Positions 1 through 10,384 of a DNA stretch of 64,000 nucleotides are shown here, in pieces. The position numbers were made by a program, and so were the translations under genes. Source of the DNA: Anabaena lutea FACHB-196 (GTDB taxonomy: Bacteria; Cyanobacteriota; Cyanobacteriia; Cyanobacteriales; Nostocaceae); assembly GCF_014698305.1 (NCBI RefSeq), contig NZ_JACJST010000012.1:62001-126000 (forward strand), given 5' to 3'. A model generated the notes under the pieces. That model saw only the letters and a program-made list of their open reading frames with translations, was not told where the DNA came from and did not search any database. How positions within the stretch are numbered: the first letter of the stretch is position 1; every line of letters starts with the position of its first letter.

Positions 1-6
1 TTGCAT

Positions 7-1701
7 CTATGATTCTGGCGTTTCCATTACTTCTCTGAGTTGGTTAATGGAATTTTTCGTATCATCCAAATGTTTATTACATTCTTGAATATTTTTGATG
101 ATCATCTCTAAACCTTTTGTATTTATATCCGTTTGCTTGTTGATACCTTGAATAATAATATTGCTAACGTTTTTATATTCTGAAGTTAATTCAATATTGT
201 TATTTTGTAATAAGCTCATTAAATCTAATTTAATCGTGTCAAATTTAATGATAAATTGATTAGCGTATCCTTCAATATTGCTGATAACCGTCTGAAATTT
301 TTGAGTATTATGATCAATTTTTTGGGAAAAATTAGAAATGAAGCGATCGCCTAAATTATCCAATCCTAAATTCATTTGTTCTGTGTTGTATTTAACAAGT
401 TCTGAATTGTATTTAACAAACTCTAGTAATTGATTCAGCGAAACTCCTACATTATTTAAACTATCAGCTTTATCACTAACTTTTATTTCTAACTGATCAA
501 GTTTATTAATAGCTTCAGAAAAACTATTAGCACCTTGTTGGAGTTGAGGAATAATTTCACTGAGAGATTCTTGATTATTTTGATGCAAATCTAATACTTG
601 AATTGAACTTTGATTAATACTCTTTATATCATTTGCTAAACTAATTAAAGCATAACTACAATTTTGAATTTCAACTAACGCATTTTGAATTAATTGCGTT
701 GTAGATGCTAAACTTGCTGCTGATTCGGAAAATTTTTGCTGTGTATTACTCAAATCTACTGTAGCTAATGATAATTTTAAAGGAAAATCACTTTTATTAA
801 AAGTTTCAGCAGACTCTTTAAATATTTTAGATGTTGAATTTAATTCTGACATGGAATTTTCAAAATCATCAGCAGCACGAGCTATAGTTCCAGCAGCTTC
901 AGCAAATCTTTCATAAACTTGTCTAGCTAAATCTGTAGTTTCTTTATTTCCCTCAGCAATTTGTTGTGCTACCTTACCCATAGATTTTTCTACTGCTTCT
1001 CGCACTGTTTCGCCAAAATTTGTTAAAAATTCATCCTGCTGGGATACCATTCTATTCACTATTTTATCTAAACGGGTATCACCCTGCACTTGAGGAAGAT
1101 AAATATTATCTAGATAATCTTCTAAAGAACTAATTAATTGATATTTTGCAAAACTAGTATTCCAGAAACCATAGAATATTGTTAATATAAAACTAAAACC
1201 AATTCCTATTAAACTTGTATTAAAAGCAATACTCATCCCTTCTAGAGGTTTTTTTAATTCAGTAACTAAATTACTAACATCATTAGCATTAGTTTGATTA
1301 ATAGTTTCACTCAGGGTAAATAAATTAATGGTGATACCGTAAAAAGTACCCATTAAACCAAAAGCTAGGAGTAAATTTGGCACAATTCGACATAAATAAT
1401 CTATTTTTTCACAGGTAAAATTCAAGCCTTTGATTTTTTCCTGACTATAAACTTGATCAATTAATGCTCCTGTATTTACCTGTTCTAATTGTTTAGAAGC
1501 TTGCTCAAATCTATCCTTCAATGTTTGGACAATTTTTGGTTGTTCTACCCTTACTCCTGACTTGATTAATCTTTGAACTTTATTAGTTAAAACTATCAAA
1601 TGCCTGTAAAGAGATATGCGAAGAATAATAGTAACTATAAATATAACCAAAACAACAGCAAAAAAAATTCTAACAATTAAGTAAGATGGTATTGGTGGCA
1701 T
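7..1701 (-). CDS. MotA/TolQ/ExbB-type membrane channel protein with long coiled-coil tail
   Basis: The 564-residue protein opens with a membrane segment (about residues 7-29). Two further hydrophobic segments (about 105-130 and 155-180) carry the GLMGTFYGIT-type signature of the MotA/TolQ/ExbB proton-channel family. Roughly 360 residues rich in Gln, Asn, Ser and Leu with heptad-like spacing follow, predicted as an extended cytoplasmic coiled coil similar in plan to the tail of ZorA-like MotA homologues. It lies 73 bp after the tubulin-like gene on the same strand and is probably the third gene of that operon. Further members, for example a MotB/OmpA-like partner, could lie beyond the left edge of the window. 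By family knowledge such channels couple ion flow to mechanical work. The specific role here is inferred. Confidence 0.75.
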   Translation of the reverse strand: MPPIPSYLIVRIFFAVVLVIFIVTIILRISLYRHLIVLTNKVQRLIKSGVRVEQPKIVQTLKDRFEQASKQLEQVNTGALIDQVYSQEKIKGLNFTCEKIDYLCRIVPNLLLAFGLMGTFYGITINLFTLSETINQTNANDVSNLVTELKKPLEGMSIAFNTSLIGIGFSFILTIFYGFWNTSFAKYQLISSLEDYLDNIYLPQVQGDTRLDKIVNRMVSQQDEFLTNFGETVREAVEKSMGKVAQQIAEGNKETTDLARQVYERFAEAAGTIARAADDFENSMSELNSTSKIFKESAETFNKSDFPLKLSLATVDLSNTQQKFSESAASLASTTQLIQNALVEIQNCSYALISLANDIKSINQSSIQVLDLHQNNQESLSEIIPQLQQGANSFSEAINKLDQLEIKVSDKADSLNNVGVSLNQLLEFVKYNSELVKYNTEQMNLGLDNLGDRFISNFSQKIDHNTQKFQTVISNIEGYANQFIIKFDTIKLDLMSLLQNNNIELTSEYKNVSNIIIQGINKQTDINTKGLEMIIKNIQECNKHLDDTKNSINQLREVMETPES

Positions 1702-1774
1702 AAAAATTACCTTGGGTAGTGCAGAAAAATTGTTAAAAGTGGGTAGATGTGAACTACCCAGAAAAAAGGCTATA

Positions 1775-4700
1775 TTAGGTGATATATTTATCGACTATTT
1801 TTTGCATTTGTATCTCATAATATTCTTGAGGAATCAAGTTATTATCAAACAATTCTTTTAAACGTGCTAATTCTGAACGTAATTTTTCTTGATTTTGATC
1901 ATCGTTATTATCTATAGGAGAATTAGCAACTATTTCACCAACAATAGCTTTTTGAGTTTCTGTATTATCTCTCATTGGAAGTGAATTTTGGTTTCTAAAT
2001 TTTGCATCCATCTTCTTCCAAAAACGATTGATAACCCCCTCTCTAACTGTAGGTTGAATATTGTCTGGTGGTACATATACTTTTTGAATATAGGGAAAAT
2101 TTTGACTATCTTCGGGTATTTTTTTCAGTTTGTCTGGAAATTGGCGCAGTTTTAGTAGATATTCATTTCCCCATAACTTAGGATTATTTTGTATTTCAGC
2201 GATCACATCATCTAAAATATTCTTCAAAGTCTCAGCCATATTAGAGTTATTGGCTAAATCTTCCAAGGCTTGCATCCAATTTGCACTCACCGTAGCAGTA
2301 TAATAACTATTTTGGAAAGAATCATAATGTTGAAACTCTAATTCCTGATTCTCCTGATTTTCTTTTAACAATTCTAATGCTAAACAAGGATAAAAAATAT
2401 CCTCCAGTTCTTCCATTCTTCTAGCATCTGGTGGAATAATATCAGGAAAAGAAGCGCGAGAATCATTATGTAAAAAAGATGTACCAGAATTTTGTTCTCG
2501 TATATATGGGTTTCGCATTTTTTCTAAACTGCTAATTAATCTCAACGGAAACCCTGCATACTCATTGACAATTAAAATTTCATCATCTGCTTGTATTGGT
2601 TTTAAATCATTGTTTGAGACTCCTAAATCTTGAGTAAGTAAAGTTTTAAAATGTCTCACTTCTAATTCATCTGTATCTTTATATCCTACTAATTTACTAC
2701 TTTTAGCAGCCTCATCTAGAAAATAAGGATCATTCAAATTTAAACGCAAAAGTGGTTGAGCTTCTTGCATAATCTGTGCTAAACGAGTTGAACGCGCAGC
2801 TAAGGAGTATTTTTGCATGAAGCGTTTAATCACAGAAGTAACAATATTGCTACCTCGAAAAGCAAATAAACTATCAATTTTTAGGTCAATTTCTTGTTTT
2901 AGCTGAGAGTGAGTAGTGCGTTCCATATTCAGGAAAAATGCCAAGGATGCTCCTCTACCAGTTTCTTCGGTAAGTGCTGAACTTGCTAACACTAATTGAG
3001 GACGCACATCATTTTCTGGTAACATTGTTTGATAACAAAGTTCTATATCTTCAATATCAAAAATTGCTTCTCCACTCATTTCATCAAAATTCAATTGTTT
3101 TAATTCCCGTTCCTCTTTTTCATAAGCACTTTGTAAGTCTTCTACTAAACTGCTAAAAGCAGCAATTTGTTTTTCTCTTTCTTGAACGTGCTTTTGTAAC
3201 TGATTAACAATTTTCATTGTCTCTTGTAACACTGTTAAATCAAAATTATGCCTGATCAGTTTACAAACTTCCTGAATAGCTTTTTTACATTTATCTTGAA
3301 ATTGGCTATTTTTTAAATTGCCAATCAGCATAAATTTATTTTCCAGTTCTTCAATTGTTTGCTCAATATTATCCCATTTTCTTTCTACATCTTCTATGCG
3401 TTTCATGCCCCCACAATCAGTTATAGATTCTTGCAAATCTCGTTGATATTTATGCAATTCATGTTGCAATGCTTCTAACCAATTACGGGTATTTCTAATA
3501 GAAAAGTTAGCTTCTATGGGTGTAAGTAGTTGAATCAAATAATCATCAATATTGGTATTAAGTTCTTTGGCAATTTTAGGGGCAGATTGTATTAATTTCG
3601 TCAACCAATAACCGCGAATACTTTCTGTTTCTCCTGGTTGAACGGTGCGGAATTGTTTAGAAAATTCTGTCCCTAACTGTTGACGTACATTTACACGATC
3701 ATCCTTATTTTTACATTCAGAGATTAACTTTAATAATTTAGTTTGCCAAGTTTTCAGACTATTACTAAAAGTCTTATTAGATTCTTCTACTGACTCGGCT
3801 AATTTATTAGTTAATCCATCTCGTTTTACTAAATCATTATGCCAGTGATGTTGAATTAAAAACTGTTCAAGCAAGTTAACAGGATCAGGACTTTGACCTT
3901 TACCATTTAGCCAAAATTTGACTAATTCTGAACAGACTTTTGTTAAGGCTATTTGAATAATAGTATCACGAGGAAAATAAATAGCAGATAGTCCAAATGT
4001 TACATATCTTTGATTATTAGGTCTTGGATGTTGATCATTATTAATCATGTGTAAAAGAAAATCATCTCTGATTTCTTTGACAGATGCTGCTAATTCACCA
4101 GAAAATTCTAAAGAAATTTTATGAGCAATTACATTACATAACTTACCCTGTGTAAGTATTGAATATTCTCCTATTGTTTGATTACTGACCAAATAAGCAT
4201 ATTCAAATGGTGGACGTTGTTCTTGTACATAAACTAAATTTTGAGTATCATAACAAGCTTCAAATTTTGTACCAGGATAACTATAATAATTCAGTTCTTT
4301 AAGGGCAGCATAAGTGTTAGCAATCATGCTGGTTGTACTACCATATAATTCTGGACTAATTACTAAATAGCCAAGAATGCGAGCGCCTTCTTCACCATAA
4401 AGATTTCTTAAGCTATAAGCAACATCCAAAAACATCCCGCTTCCTGTACCACCACAAAGAGAACCAACCACAAAAATACTTAATCCCGGTTCTATTCGTA
4501 ACCCTGATTTTAGTAATAAAGCTTCGTGTCCTCTGGTGCGTCTTTCTGCTGTTTCAATTGCTATTTTGACTTTTTGATAGTTGTGAAAAAAGGCTAATCT
4601 TCCTACAGGTCTGATACCTTTTGCACCTTCTTCTACTGCTTTGATATTCCGCAATAACTGAGGAGGAAACCATCTTGCAATATGCTCATAAGGTCCGTAA

Positions 4701-5029
4701 CTATTATATTCTGAACGTCTTTCTAGTCCGTCCACAAACATGGTGACATCTTTCGATGACATGGTAGCACTGACTTTTTCAGCTTCTTTAAAACTTAAAT
4801 CAACACCATGATAGGTACTTCCAGTTCTAATACCTGTAACTTGGGTTGCTGCTTTATCTGTGTCAATGTGAACAAAACTGACAATTGGTAAGTTATTTAA
4901 GTCTCCATAGCGGTCAACAATTAGCCGTCTAATTCGCATTAAAACATCTCTACCAGTGCCACCTAAACCGATACAAATTGTGCGGTTAATGCCTCTATAT
5001 TGCGGTTCATTTGCAGATGCTTGAGTCAT
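1775..5029 (-). CDS. Large tubulin/FtsZ-like GTPase (Tubulin_2 family) with C-terminal SHOCT-like tail
   Basis: About 1084 residues from the ATG at 5029, which is preceded by a GAGAGA ribosome site. An in-frame ATG at 5101 would overlap the upstream gene. The N-terminus has a glycine-rich nucleotide loop (GLGGTGRDVL), and near residue 193 it has GGTGSGM, the tubulin signature loop that contacts GTP phosphates. A long helical, charged middle region follows. The last ~35 residues (LKELFDNNLIPQEYYE) resemble a SHOCT oligomerisation motif. FtsZ-like families of this kind were predicted by comparative genomics to act in membrane remodelling, often beside vWA proteins, which matches the neighbour here. 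At more than 1000 residues it is far larger than FtsZ (~400), so cell-division FtsZ is ruled out. Biochemical function is not known. Confidence 0.8.
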   Translation of the reverse strand: MTQASANEPQYRGINRTICIGLGGTGRDVLMRIRRLIVDRYGDLNNLPIVSFVHIDTDKAATQVTGIRTGSTYHGVDLSFKEAEKVSATMSSKDVTMFVDGLERRSEYNSYGPYEHIARWFPPQLLRNIKAVEEGAKGIRPVGRLAFFHNYQKVKIAIETAERRTRGHEALLLKSGLRIEPGLSIFVVGSLCGGTGSGMFLDVAYSLRNLYGEEGARILGYLVISPELYGSTTSMIANTYAALKELNYYSYPGTKFEACYDTQNLVYVQEQRPPFEYAYLVSNQTIGEYSILTQGKLCNVIAHKISLEFSGELAASVKEIRDDFLLHMINNDQHPRPNNQRYVTFGLSAIYFPRDTIIQIALTKVCSELVKFWLNGKGQSPDPVNLLEQFLIQHHWHNDLVKRDGLTNKLAESVEESNKTFSNSLKTWQTKLLKLISECKNKDDRVNVRQQLGTEFSKQFRTVQPGETESIRGYWLTKLIQSAPKIAKELNTNIDDYLIQLLTPIEANFSIRNTRNWLEALQHELHKYQRDLQESITDCGGMKRIEDVERKWDNIEQTIEELENKFMLIGNLKNSQFQDKCKKAIQEVCKLIRHNFDLTVLQETMKIVNQLQKHVQEREKQIAAFSSLVEDLQSAYEKEERELKQLNFDEMSGEAIFDIEDIELCYQTMLPENDVRPQLVLASSALTEETGRGASLAFFLNMERTTHSQLKQEIDLKIDSLFAFRGSNIVTSVIKRFMQKYSLAARSTRLAQIMQEAQPLLRLNLNDPYFLDEAAKSSKLVGYKDTDELEVRHFKTLLTQDLGVSNNDLKPIQADDEILIVNEYAGFPLRLISSLEKMRNPYIREQNSGTSFLHNDSRASFPDIIPPDARRMEELEDIFYPCLALELLKENQENQELEFQHYDSFQNSYYTATVSANWMQALEDLANNSNMAETLKNILDDVIAEIQNNPKLWGNEYLLKLRQFPDKLKKIPEDSQNFPYIQKVYVPPDNIQPTVREGVINRFWKKMDAKFRNQNSLPMRDNTETQKAIVGEIVANSPIDNNDDQNQEKLRSELARLKELFDNNLIPQEYYEIQMQKIVDKYIT

Positions 5030-5046
5030 GGTTTTCTCTCTAGATA

Positions 5047-6195
5047 CTATTTTTTGATTTTGATATAAATCTCGTGATCGCGCTGGCGTGAATCTGGACA
5101 ATTTAGGGTAAAGTCAGAACTTGAGATAAGAGTCTGAGATGTAACTTTTTTGTTGTTAAGTTCAATTTTTGCATCTTTCTTTGGCACTAAATAAAGCTTT
5201 TCTCCTTTACGTTCTAAATATGCTTGTAATTCTCCACCTCGAAAGCTGATAGAATGTTTAAAACTAGAATCATCTTCCCCAATTGCAATTTTTTCATTGT
5301 TTAGTAATTTACATATTTTTTCTTCATCTTCTCCATTATCTTCTAACTTGATTCGCACATCCCATTTTTTTTGTCCTTTAGCAAATTTGAATATACTCCA
5401 AATACCTGCGGCAACTATTAATAATAAAATTAGAGCCGGTAGCCATAACTGTTTAATTAAATAAGGATCAACCAAACAAGTTTTTTGACCTCCTGGTGCT
5501 GGTGTACAAAATTCTTGAACTGTAGGATTTATATCAACTACAGATAGTTTATAATCTTTATTAGATTGTGTTGGAATGGGGAGCGGTCGCTCTTTTAAAG
5601 GTAAAGCCTTAATCCAATTCTGTCTTTCCTGACTTTCCGGTGATGTCGCAATTCTGAAAGGACTATTAGCAGGAGTTTCTATCCAAACTTGGCAAGTAAT
5701 TCCTGGTTTAGTACATAACGGTGCATCAGTAATCCAAACAACCGACTGCGGCTTAATTGGTAGATTTTTGGAAACTCTATTTTGATTAATCTGGGCAATA
5801 CCTTGATAAACAGTTAATTCTGCTTTTTGAATATCTGTACCGTAGCGGTTAGGGTCATAATTAAAAGGAATTTTAGCTAATACTTTATCAATATTTTCTG
5901 TATTTTTTTGACTAAAATCTATAGGTGTTCCTAATGGATTTTTAACATCTATAATTTCATTAAAAACTAAATCTTGACCAAAGGTCACAACATAAACAGA
6001 ATCTCCGGGTTTGAGACTGTCTGCAACTATCTGACGTAAGCGAATACGTCCTTCGTCATTTAAACCCACACTTTTCGTGACATCAATAGCTAAGACAACA
6101 TCACGTTTACCCCCACCCCATAGGGATACCAACTGTAAGCCATTTTTCTGTGTATCAGTCAGTGGTTCTCCAGGGGTAATTTTTGTCAAAATCAC
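5047..6195 (-). CDS. vWA-domain membrane protein, partner of the tubulin-like GTPase
   Basis: 382 residues. The N-terminal half is a von Willebrand A fold: the first strand ends in VVLAIDVTKS, which supplies a D-x-T-x-S metal-binding (MIDAS) motif. One membrane helix (about residues 250-270, LWLPALILLLIVAAGIW) separates it from a ~105-residue charged, beta-rich C-terminal domain of unrecognised family, possibly FHA-like. It is the first gene of the minus-strand trio and ends 17 bp before the tubulin-like start. vWA domains usually mediate metal-dependent protein binding, so a docking role on the membrane is likely but inferred. No cleavable signal peptide is seen. Confidence 0.7.
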   Translation of the reverse strand: MILTKITPGEPLTDTQKNGLQLVSLWGGGKRDVVLAIDVTKSVGLNDEGRIRLRQIVADSLKPGDSVYVVTFGQDLVFNEIIDVKNPLGTPIDFSQKNTENIDKVLAKIPFNYDPNRYGTDIQKAELTVYQGIAQINQNRVSKNLPIKPQSVVWITDAPLCTKPGITCQVWIETPANSPFRIATSPESQERQNWIKALPLKERPLPIPTQSNKDYKLSVVDINPTVQEFCTPAPGGQKTCLVDPYLIKQLWLPALILLLIVAAGIWSIFKFAKGQKKWDVRIKLEDNGEDEEKICKLLNNEKIAIGEDDSSFKHSISFRGGELQAYLERKGEKLYLVPKKDAKIELNNKKVTSQTLISSSDFTLNCPDSRQRDHEIYIKIKK

Positions 6196-6599
6196 AAACC
6201 TTATAGCCTATTTAATAGTGTGTGTCAGACTTATTGCACAAATTAGCAACAAGTCTAGTTCAAAGTATACATCAAAGAATTGTATTGTTACTGTTTGCAG
6301 CTTGTATACCTTTTAATTGTATCATTACTTGTAGTTACGCACTCTATTTAGACTTTTATCAGCATTACTTTACTGACTGACTTAAAAATATAACCCCACC
6401 CCTAACTCCTCCCCGCTGTTTCGTGGAGGGGAATAAGAAGTTTTTTTCATGTGTCCTAGTGTACGCAGTTTATGATGGCTACTTACTAAAGTTTGCAGCT
6501 ATTGTTGACAAGTATGTGAGTTACTCTCCTCACCCCCGACTTGAGAAAAATCACACATCACGCTACTCTTCATTAGCGTCAACCCGTGAAACTCAAACC

Positions 6600-8969
6600 A
6601 TGACAACCCACCCACAAATACCCCCCTGCACCTGGAAACGTCCCATTGGCTTAGGTTGGGACAAACCCTACACTGTCCGCTATGCTAGTAATATTGATGA
6701 TGGCCCCTGGCAGGGAATGCCTCTCGGTGGCTTTGGTGCAGGTTGTATAGGACGTTCTTCACGAGGAGATTTTAACCTGTGGCACATTGACGGGGGAGAA
6801 CATACTTTCCAAAACGTTCCCGCTTGTCAATTTAGTGTCTTTGAATCTGGACAAGCTTACGCATTATCTACCCAACCTCCAGAAGATCATACACTGCAAT
6901 CTTGGCAATGGTATCCACCTTCTGAGGAACAGAATTCAGGAACATATCACGCACTTTATCCCCGCAGTTGGTTTGTTTATGAAAATGTCTTAAAAACTCA
7001 ATTAACCTGTGAGCAATTTTCGCCAATTTGGGCTGATAATTATCAAGAAACAAGTTATCCTGTAGCGGTTTTCTTGTGGAAAGCACACAACCCGACAAAT
7101 GCACCTATTACTATTAGCATCATGCTAACTTGGGAAAATATGGTGGGTTGGTTTACTAATACTTTGAAATCTCCCGAAGTTAGAGTTAGAGATGATGGTA
7201 GCCCAGTTTATGAATATCAACCAGCTTGGGGAAAAAGTGAAGGTAATTATAATTGTTTAGCAGAAGATGATAAATATTCTGGTTGTGTTTTAGGTCAAGT
7301 TGCTGATAATCGAACTGTCCAAGAAGGAGACGGAACTTGGTGTATTGCGACTGCAAAAAATCCTCAATTGGAAATATTTCATCATTCCCGATTTAATCCT
7401 GTGGGTAATGGTGAAGATGTTTGGCAAAGTTTTTCTGAAAATGGTTCTTTACCTAATTATATAGATGAAACTCCCGCAGATGAAAATACAAGATTAGGTG
7501 CAGCAATTGCGGTGCGTTTCACTTTGCAACCTGGGGAAAATTTGGAAGTTCCTTTTGTCCTCAGTTGGGATTTTCCAGTAACAGAATTTGCAGCGGGAGT
7601 GAACTATTACCGCAGATATACAGACTTTTTCGGTTGTAATGGTGATAATGCTTGGCAAATTGCGACTACTGCTCTTAAAGAATATCAAAATTGGCGATCG
7701 CTCATCCAAAAGTGGCAACAACCTATTCTCAACCGTTCTGACTTACCTGACTGGTTCAAAATGGCGTTATTTAACGAACTCTACGACTTAACCAGCGGGG
7801 GAACGCTCTGGAGTGCCGCCTCAGAAATTGATCCCGTCGGCCAATTCGCTGTGTTAGAATGTTTAGATTACCGTTGGTATGAAAGTCTCGATGTGCGGTT
7901 ATACGGTTCTTTTGGACTGTTGATGTTATTTCCTGAATTGGAAAAATCGGTGATTCGCGCTTTTGCGAGGGCAATTCCCCAAAGTGATGATAGAACTAGA
8001 ATTATCGGTTATTATCTCACCATCAAATCCGAAAGTCCCCTCGCAGTTCGTAAAGTTGCCGGTGCGACACCCCACGATTTAGGCGCACCCAATGAACACG
8101 TTTGGGAAAAAACCAATTACACTAGTTATCAAGATTGCAATCTCTGGAAAGATTTAGGTTGTGATTTTGTTTTGCAGGTATATCGAGATTTTCTGTTTAC
8201 CGGTGCAAATGATATCCAGTTTTTAGCAGATTGTTGGGATGCAATTGTCCAAACTCTCGATTATGTGAAAACATTTGATCTAGATGGGGACAGTATACCA
8301 GAAAATTCTGGCGCACCTGACCAAACTTTCGATGATTGGCGTTTACAAGGTGTGAGTGCTTATTGTGGTGGTTTATGGTTAGCGGCTTTGGAAAGTGCGA
8401 TCGCTATTAGTGATATTTTAGCAGACCACCAAGACACAAAAACGCAAAAGTCGATTTATCAAACTTGGTTAAATCAATCAAAACCGATTTACCAAGAAAA
8501 GCTGTGGAATGGTGAATATTACCGTTTGGATAGTGAAAGTGGTTCTGATGTAGTTATGGCTGATCAGTTGTGTGGGCAATTCTACGCTCGTTTATTGAGT
8601 TTACCAGATATTGTCCCCAGCGATCGCGCTATTTCCGCTTTGACGACTATATATGATGCTTGTTTTCTCAAATTCCAAAATGGCAAATTTGGTGCGGCTA
8701 ACGGTGTTCTTCCCAATGGTTTACCAGAAAATCCCAATTCTACACATCCTTTGGAAGTTTGGACAGGTATCAATTTTGGTTTAGCTGCATTTTTGCTACA
8801 AATGGGCATGAAAAATGAAGCAATGCGCTTAACTGAAGCCGTAATTAAGCAAGTTTACGAAAATGGTTTACAGTTCCGCACTCCTGAAGCTATTACTTCT
8901 ACAGGGACTTTCCGCGCTAGTACTTATCTCCGGGCTATGGCTATATGGGCAATTTATTTACATTTATGA
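6600..8969 (+). CDS. Glycoside hydrolase family 116 (GBA2-like beta-glucosidase/glucosylceramidase)
   Basis: 790 residues from the ATG at 6600 (MTTHPQIPPC). An in-frame ATG at 6423 would add 59 unconserved residues read from an intergenic repeat, so it is rejected. The N-terminal beta-sandwich domain begins with PLGGFGAGCIGRSSRGDF, the hallmark of GH116/DUF608 proteins. The C-terminal (alpha/alpha)6 domain carries NELYDLTSGGTLW, where the Glu at about residue 393 matches the family nucleophile, then the conserved LQVYRD segment near 530 and PDQTFDDW near 574. No signal peptide is present, so it is probably cytoplasmic, acting on beta-glucosides or glucolipids. The natural substrate cannot be told from sequence. 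It stands alone on its strand with no clear operon partner. Confidence 0.88.
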   Translation: MTTHPQIPPCTWKRPIGLGWDKPYTVRYASNIDDGPWQGMPLGGFGAGCIGRSSRGDFNLWHIDGGEHTFQNVPACQFSVFESGQAYALSTQPPEDHTLQSWQWYPPSEEQNSGTYHALYPRSWFVYENVLKTQLTCEQFSPIWADNYQETSYPVAVFLWKAHNPTNAPITISIMLTWENMVGWFTNTLKSPEVRVRDDGSPVYEYQPAWGKSEGNYNCLAEDDKYSGCVLGQVADNRTVQEGDGTWCIATAKNPQLEIFHHSRFNPVGNGEDVWQSFSENGSLPNYIDETPADENTRLGAAIAVRFTLQPGENLEVPFVLSWDFPVTEFAAGVNYYRRYTDFFGCNGDNAWQIATTALKEYQNWRSLIQKWQQPILNRSDLPDWFKMALFNELYDLTSGGTLWSAASEIDPVGQFAVLECLDYRWYESLDVRLYGSFGLLMLFPELEKSVIRAFARAIPQSDDRTRIIGYYLTIKSESPLAVRKVAGATPHDLGAPNEHVWEKTNYTSYQDCNLWKDLGCDFVLQVYRDFLFTGANDIQFLADCWDAIVQTLDYVKTFDLDGDSIPENSGAPDQTFDDWRLQGVSAYCGGLWLAALESAIAISDILADHQDTKTQKSIYQTWLNQSKPIYQEKLWNGEYYRLDSESGSDVVMADQLCGQFYARLLSLPDIVPSDRAISALTTIYDACFLKFQNGKFGAANGVLPNGLPENPNSTHPLEVWTGINFGLAAFLLQMGMKNEAMRLTEAVIKQVYENGLQFRTPEAITSTGTFRASTYLRAMAIWAIYLHL

Positions 8970-9990
8970 TACTCAGCATCATAAAGATACGGCTTTTATG
9001 ATTTAAACTGATTAAGCCTAGTTTTCCTATAAATTAGGCTATATCGGGATTTTTACGCTTTTACAAAACTGTGAATATTTTCAAATCAAAATTTAAATTT
9101 AGTCAAATTTATTACTATAAAATTTAAACATCCGAGCGTCACATGAACAGGGTTAAGTATAAATAGATAATATTTGAAGATTTATCTGGAAAAAGCATCA
9201 TTCATAACCAAATATGATGTATATCTATAGACTGTGATTTTATTTTCCGATTATTTCCGGAAACCGCAGAAAAAGTAAGAAATGGTTAGAGTCGAAAGTT
9301 TTCAACCTCACAACTCATGTTTGACTTATGTTTTAAAATATGTCCCTATCACCGTATCTGGTGATAAATATCACAAATGTGATCTCTTCCCCATAAAAAA
9401 TGCCAGATCATCTGGTTGTTGTCAAAATATCTTCTCAGTGAACGTGTAAAACCATACGTTTAGCTCACTTAATTATTAGCCCAGAAAATACCGCTACTAC
9501 CTATTTAAAGAAAATACAGAAAAATGAATACTAAATACAGGGTTAGGAAAATTCCCCTTACTCATAAAATACTCTATGAAATTAACAGTATCAATTTGGG
9601 GCGAGTCGGATTTACATGATAATACTTAAACCGCATATTGTCAATAAAGCCCTGATTTAGTGGTTGAGCAAATTTAAAGAGGATGAGATGTTAATAGCTG
9701 CTAAAACATCAGCAGTAGAGAGTTCCTAGAGTAATACATTTTTGAGCTAGACCGAAGTATAAAACTTAAATAAGTTAAACATCATAAAATCATCACAATT
9801 GACGATTTTTATTTCTATTTAATTCAATCCAAATAGCAACAGTAATTTTACAGAAATCAGTTAATTATATTCCCAAAATCGGGTAATTTTTTTGAAAAAA
9901 TATAAAAGCATTGTTTGCCTGCTAAGTGGCGTTTAAATGCTAAATTATATGTTTAAGATTAGGTTAAGTCTACTATGCTTTTTTATCAGC

Positions 9991-10016
9991 ACACCCCTTG
10001 ATGGGTGTTTTTTTTA
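9991..10016 (+). terminator. Isolated intrinsic terminator, possible end of a small RNA
   Basis: ACACCC and GGGTGT form a six-pair stem around a six-base loop, followed by an uninterrupted run of eight T. The nearest plus-strand gene stop is about 1 kb upstream, with no ORF between. It therefore may end an unannotated non-coding transcript starting in the few hundred bases to its left. Confidence 0.55.
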
Positions 10017-10364
10017 TTTTAATTTTGTGGTGACAAAATAGGTTAATATATCATAGCATACAAGAGTAGTATTAACCAGTTAATGTCTGGATTATATGGC
10101 TAGTTTCTATGCAATTATTACTCCTATTTTCCTAGCGGATAACTGAGCTTAGTGTGGTTGTAAAGATTTTCAGATTAGATCTTCAGACAAAACATATAAC
10201 AATATATAATAACTAACCAGTCAGAGCTAATTTTAATCAAAAAAGTGAATTTGGTGGGTTTAAAAAGTATCTAAAGTCGTTTATATATAAGCTTTTTTAC
10301 CAAAAATAAGCAAGATAATTTGCCACTCAAACCAGCATAATAAACTTTTTTAAATTCATAAAAT

Positions 10365-10384
10365 AGGGGGTGTAACCCCTCATT
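10365..10384. promoter_or_regulatory. HetR-operator-like palindrome
   Basis: The 20 bases AGGGGGTGTAACCCCTCATT contain GGGG-TGTAA-CCCC followed by TCATT. From memory, the HetR site of the Anabaena hetP promoter used in structural work has the core GAGGGGTCTAACCCCTC. The two agree in both four-base arms, differ by one base in the spacer, and share the right flank. It lies about 1.4 kb upstream of the hetP start here. HetR is the master regulator of heterocyst formation, so this is the likely control site for hetP, which would then have a long leader. Confidence 0.6.

Noticed and set aside
1775-5101. Starting the tubulin-like gene at 5101
   Set aside because: It would overlap the vWA gene by 55 bp. 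The ATG at 5029 has a ribosome site and begins just before the conserved nucleotide-binding strand.
6423-6599. 59-residue extension of the GH116 protein
   Set aside because: Its DNA starts in a CCCCGCTGTTTCGTGGAGGGG repeat-like hairpin. The ATG at 6600 is followed at once by family-typical sequence.
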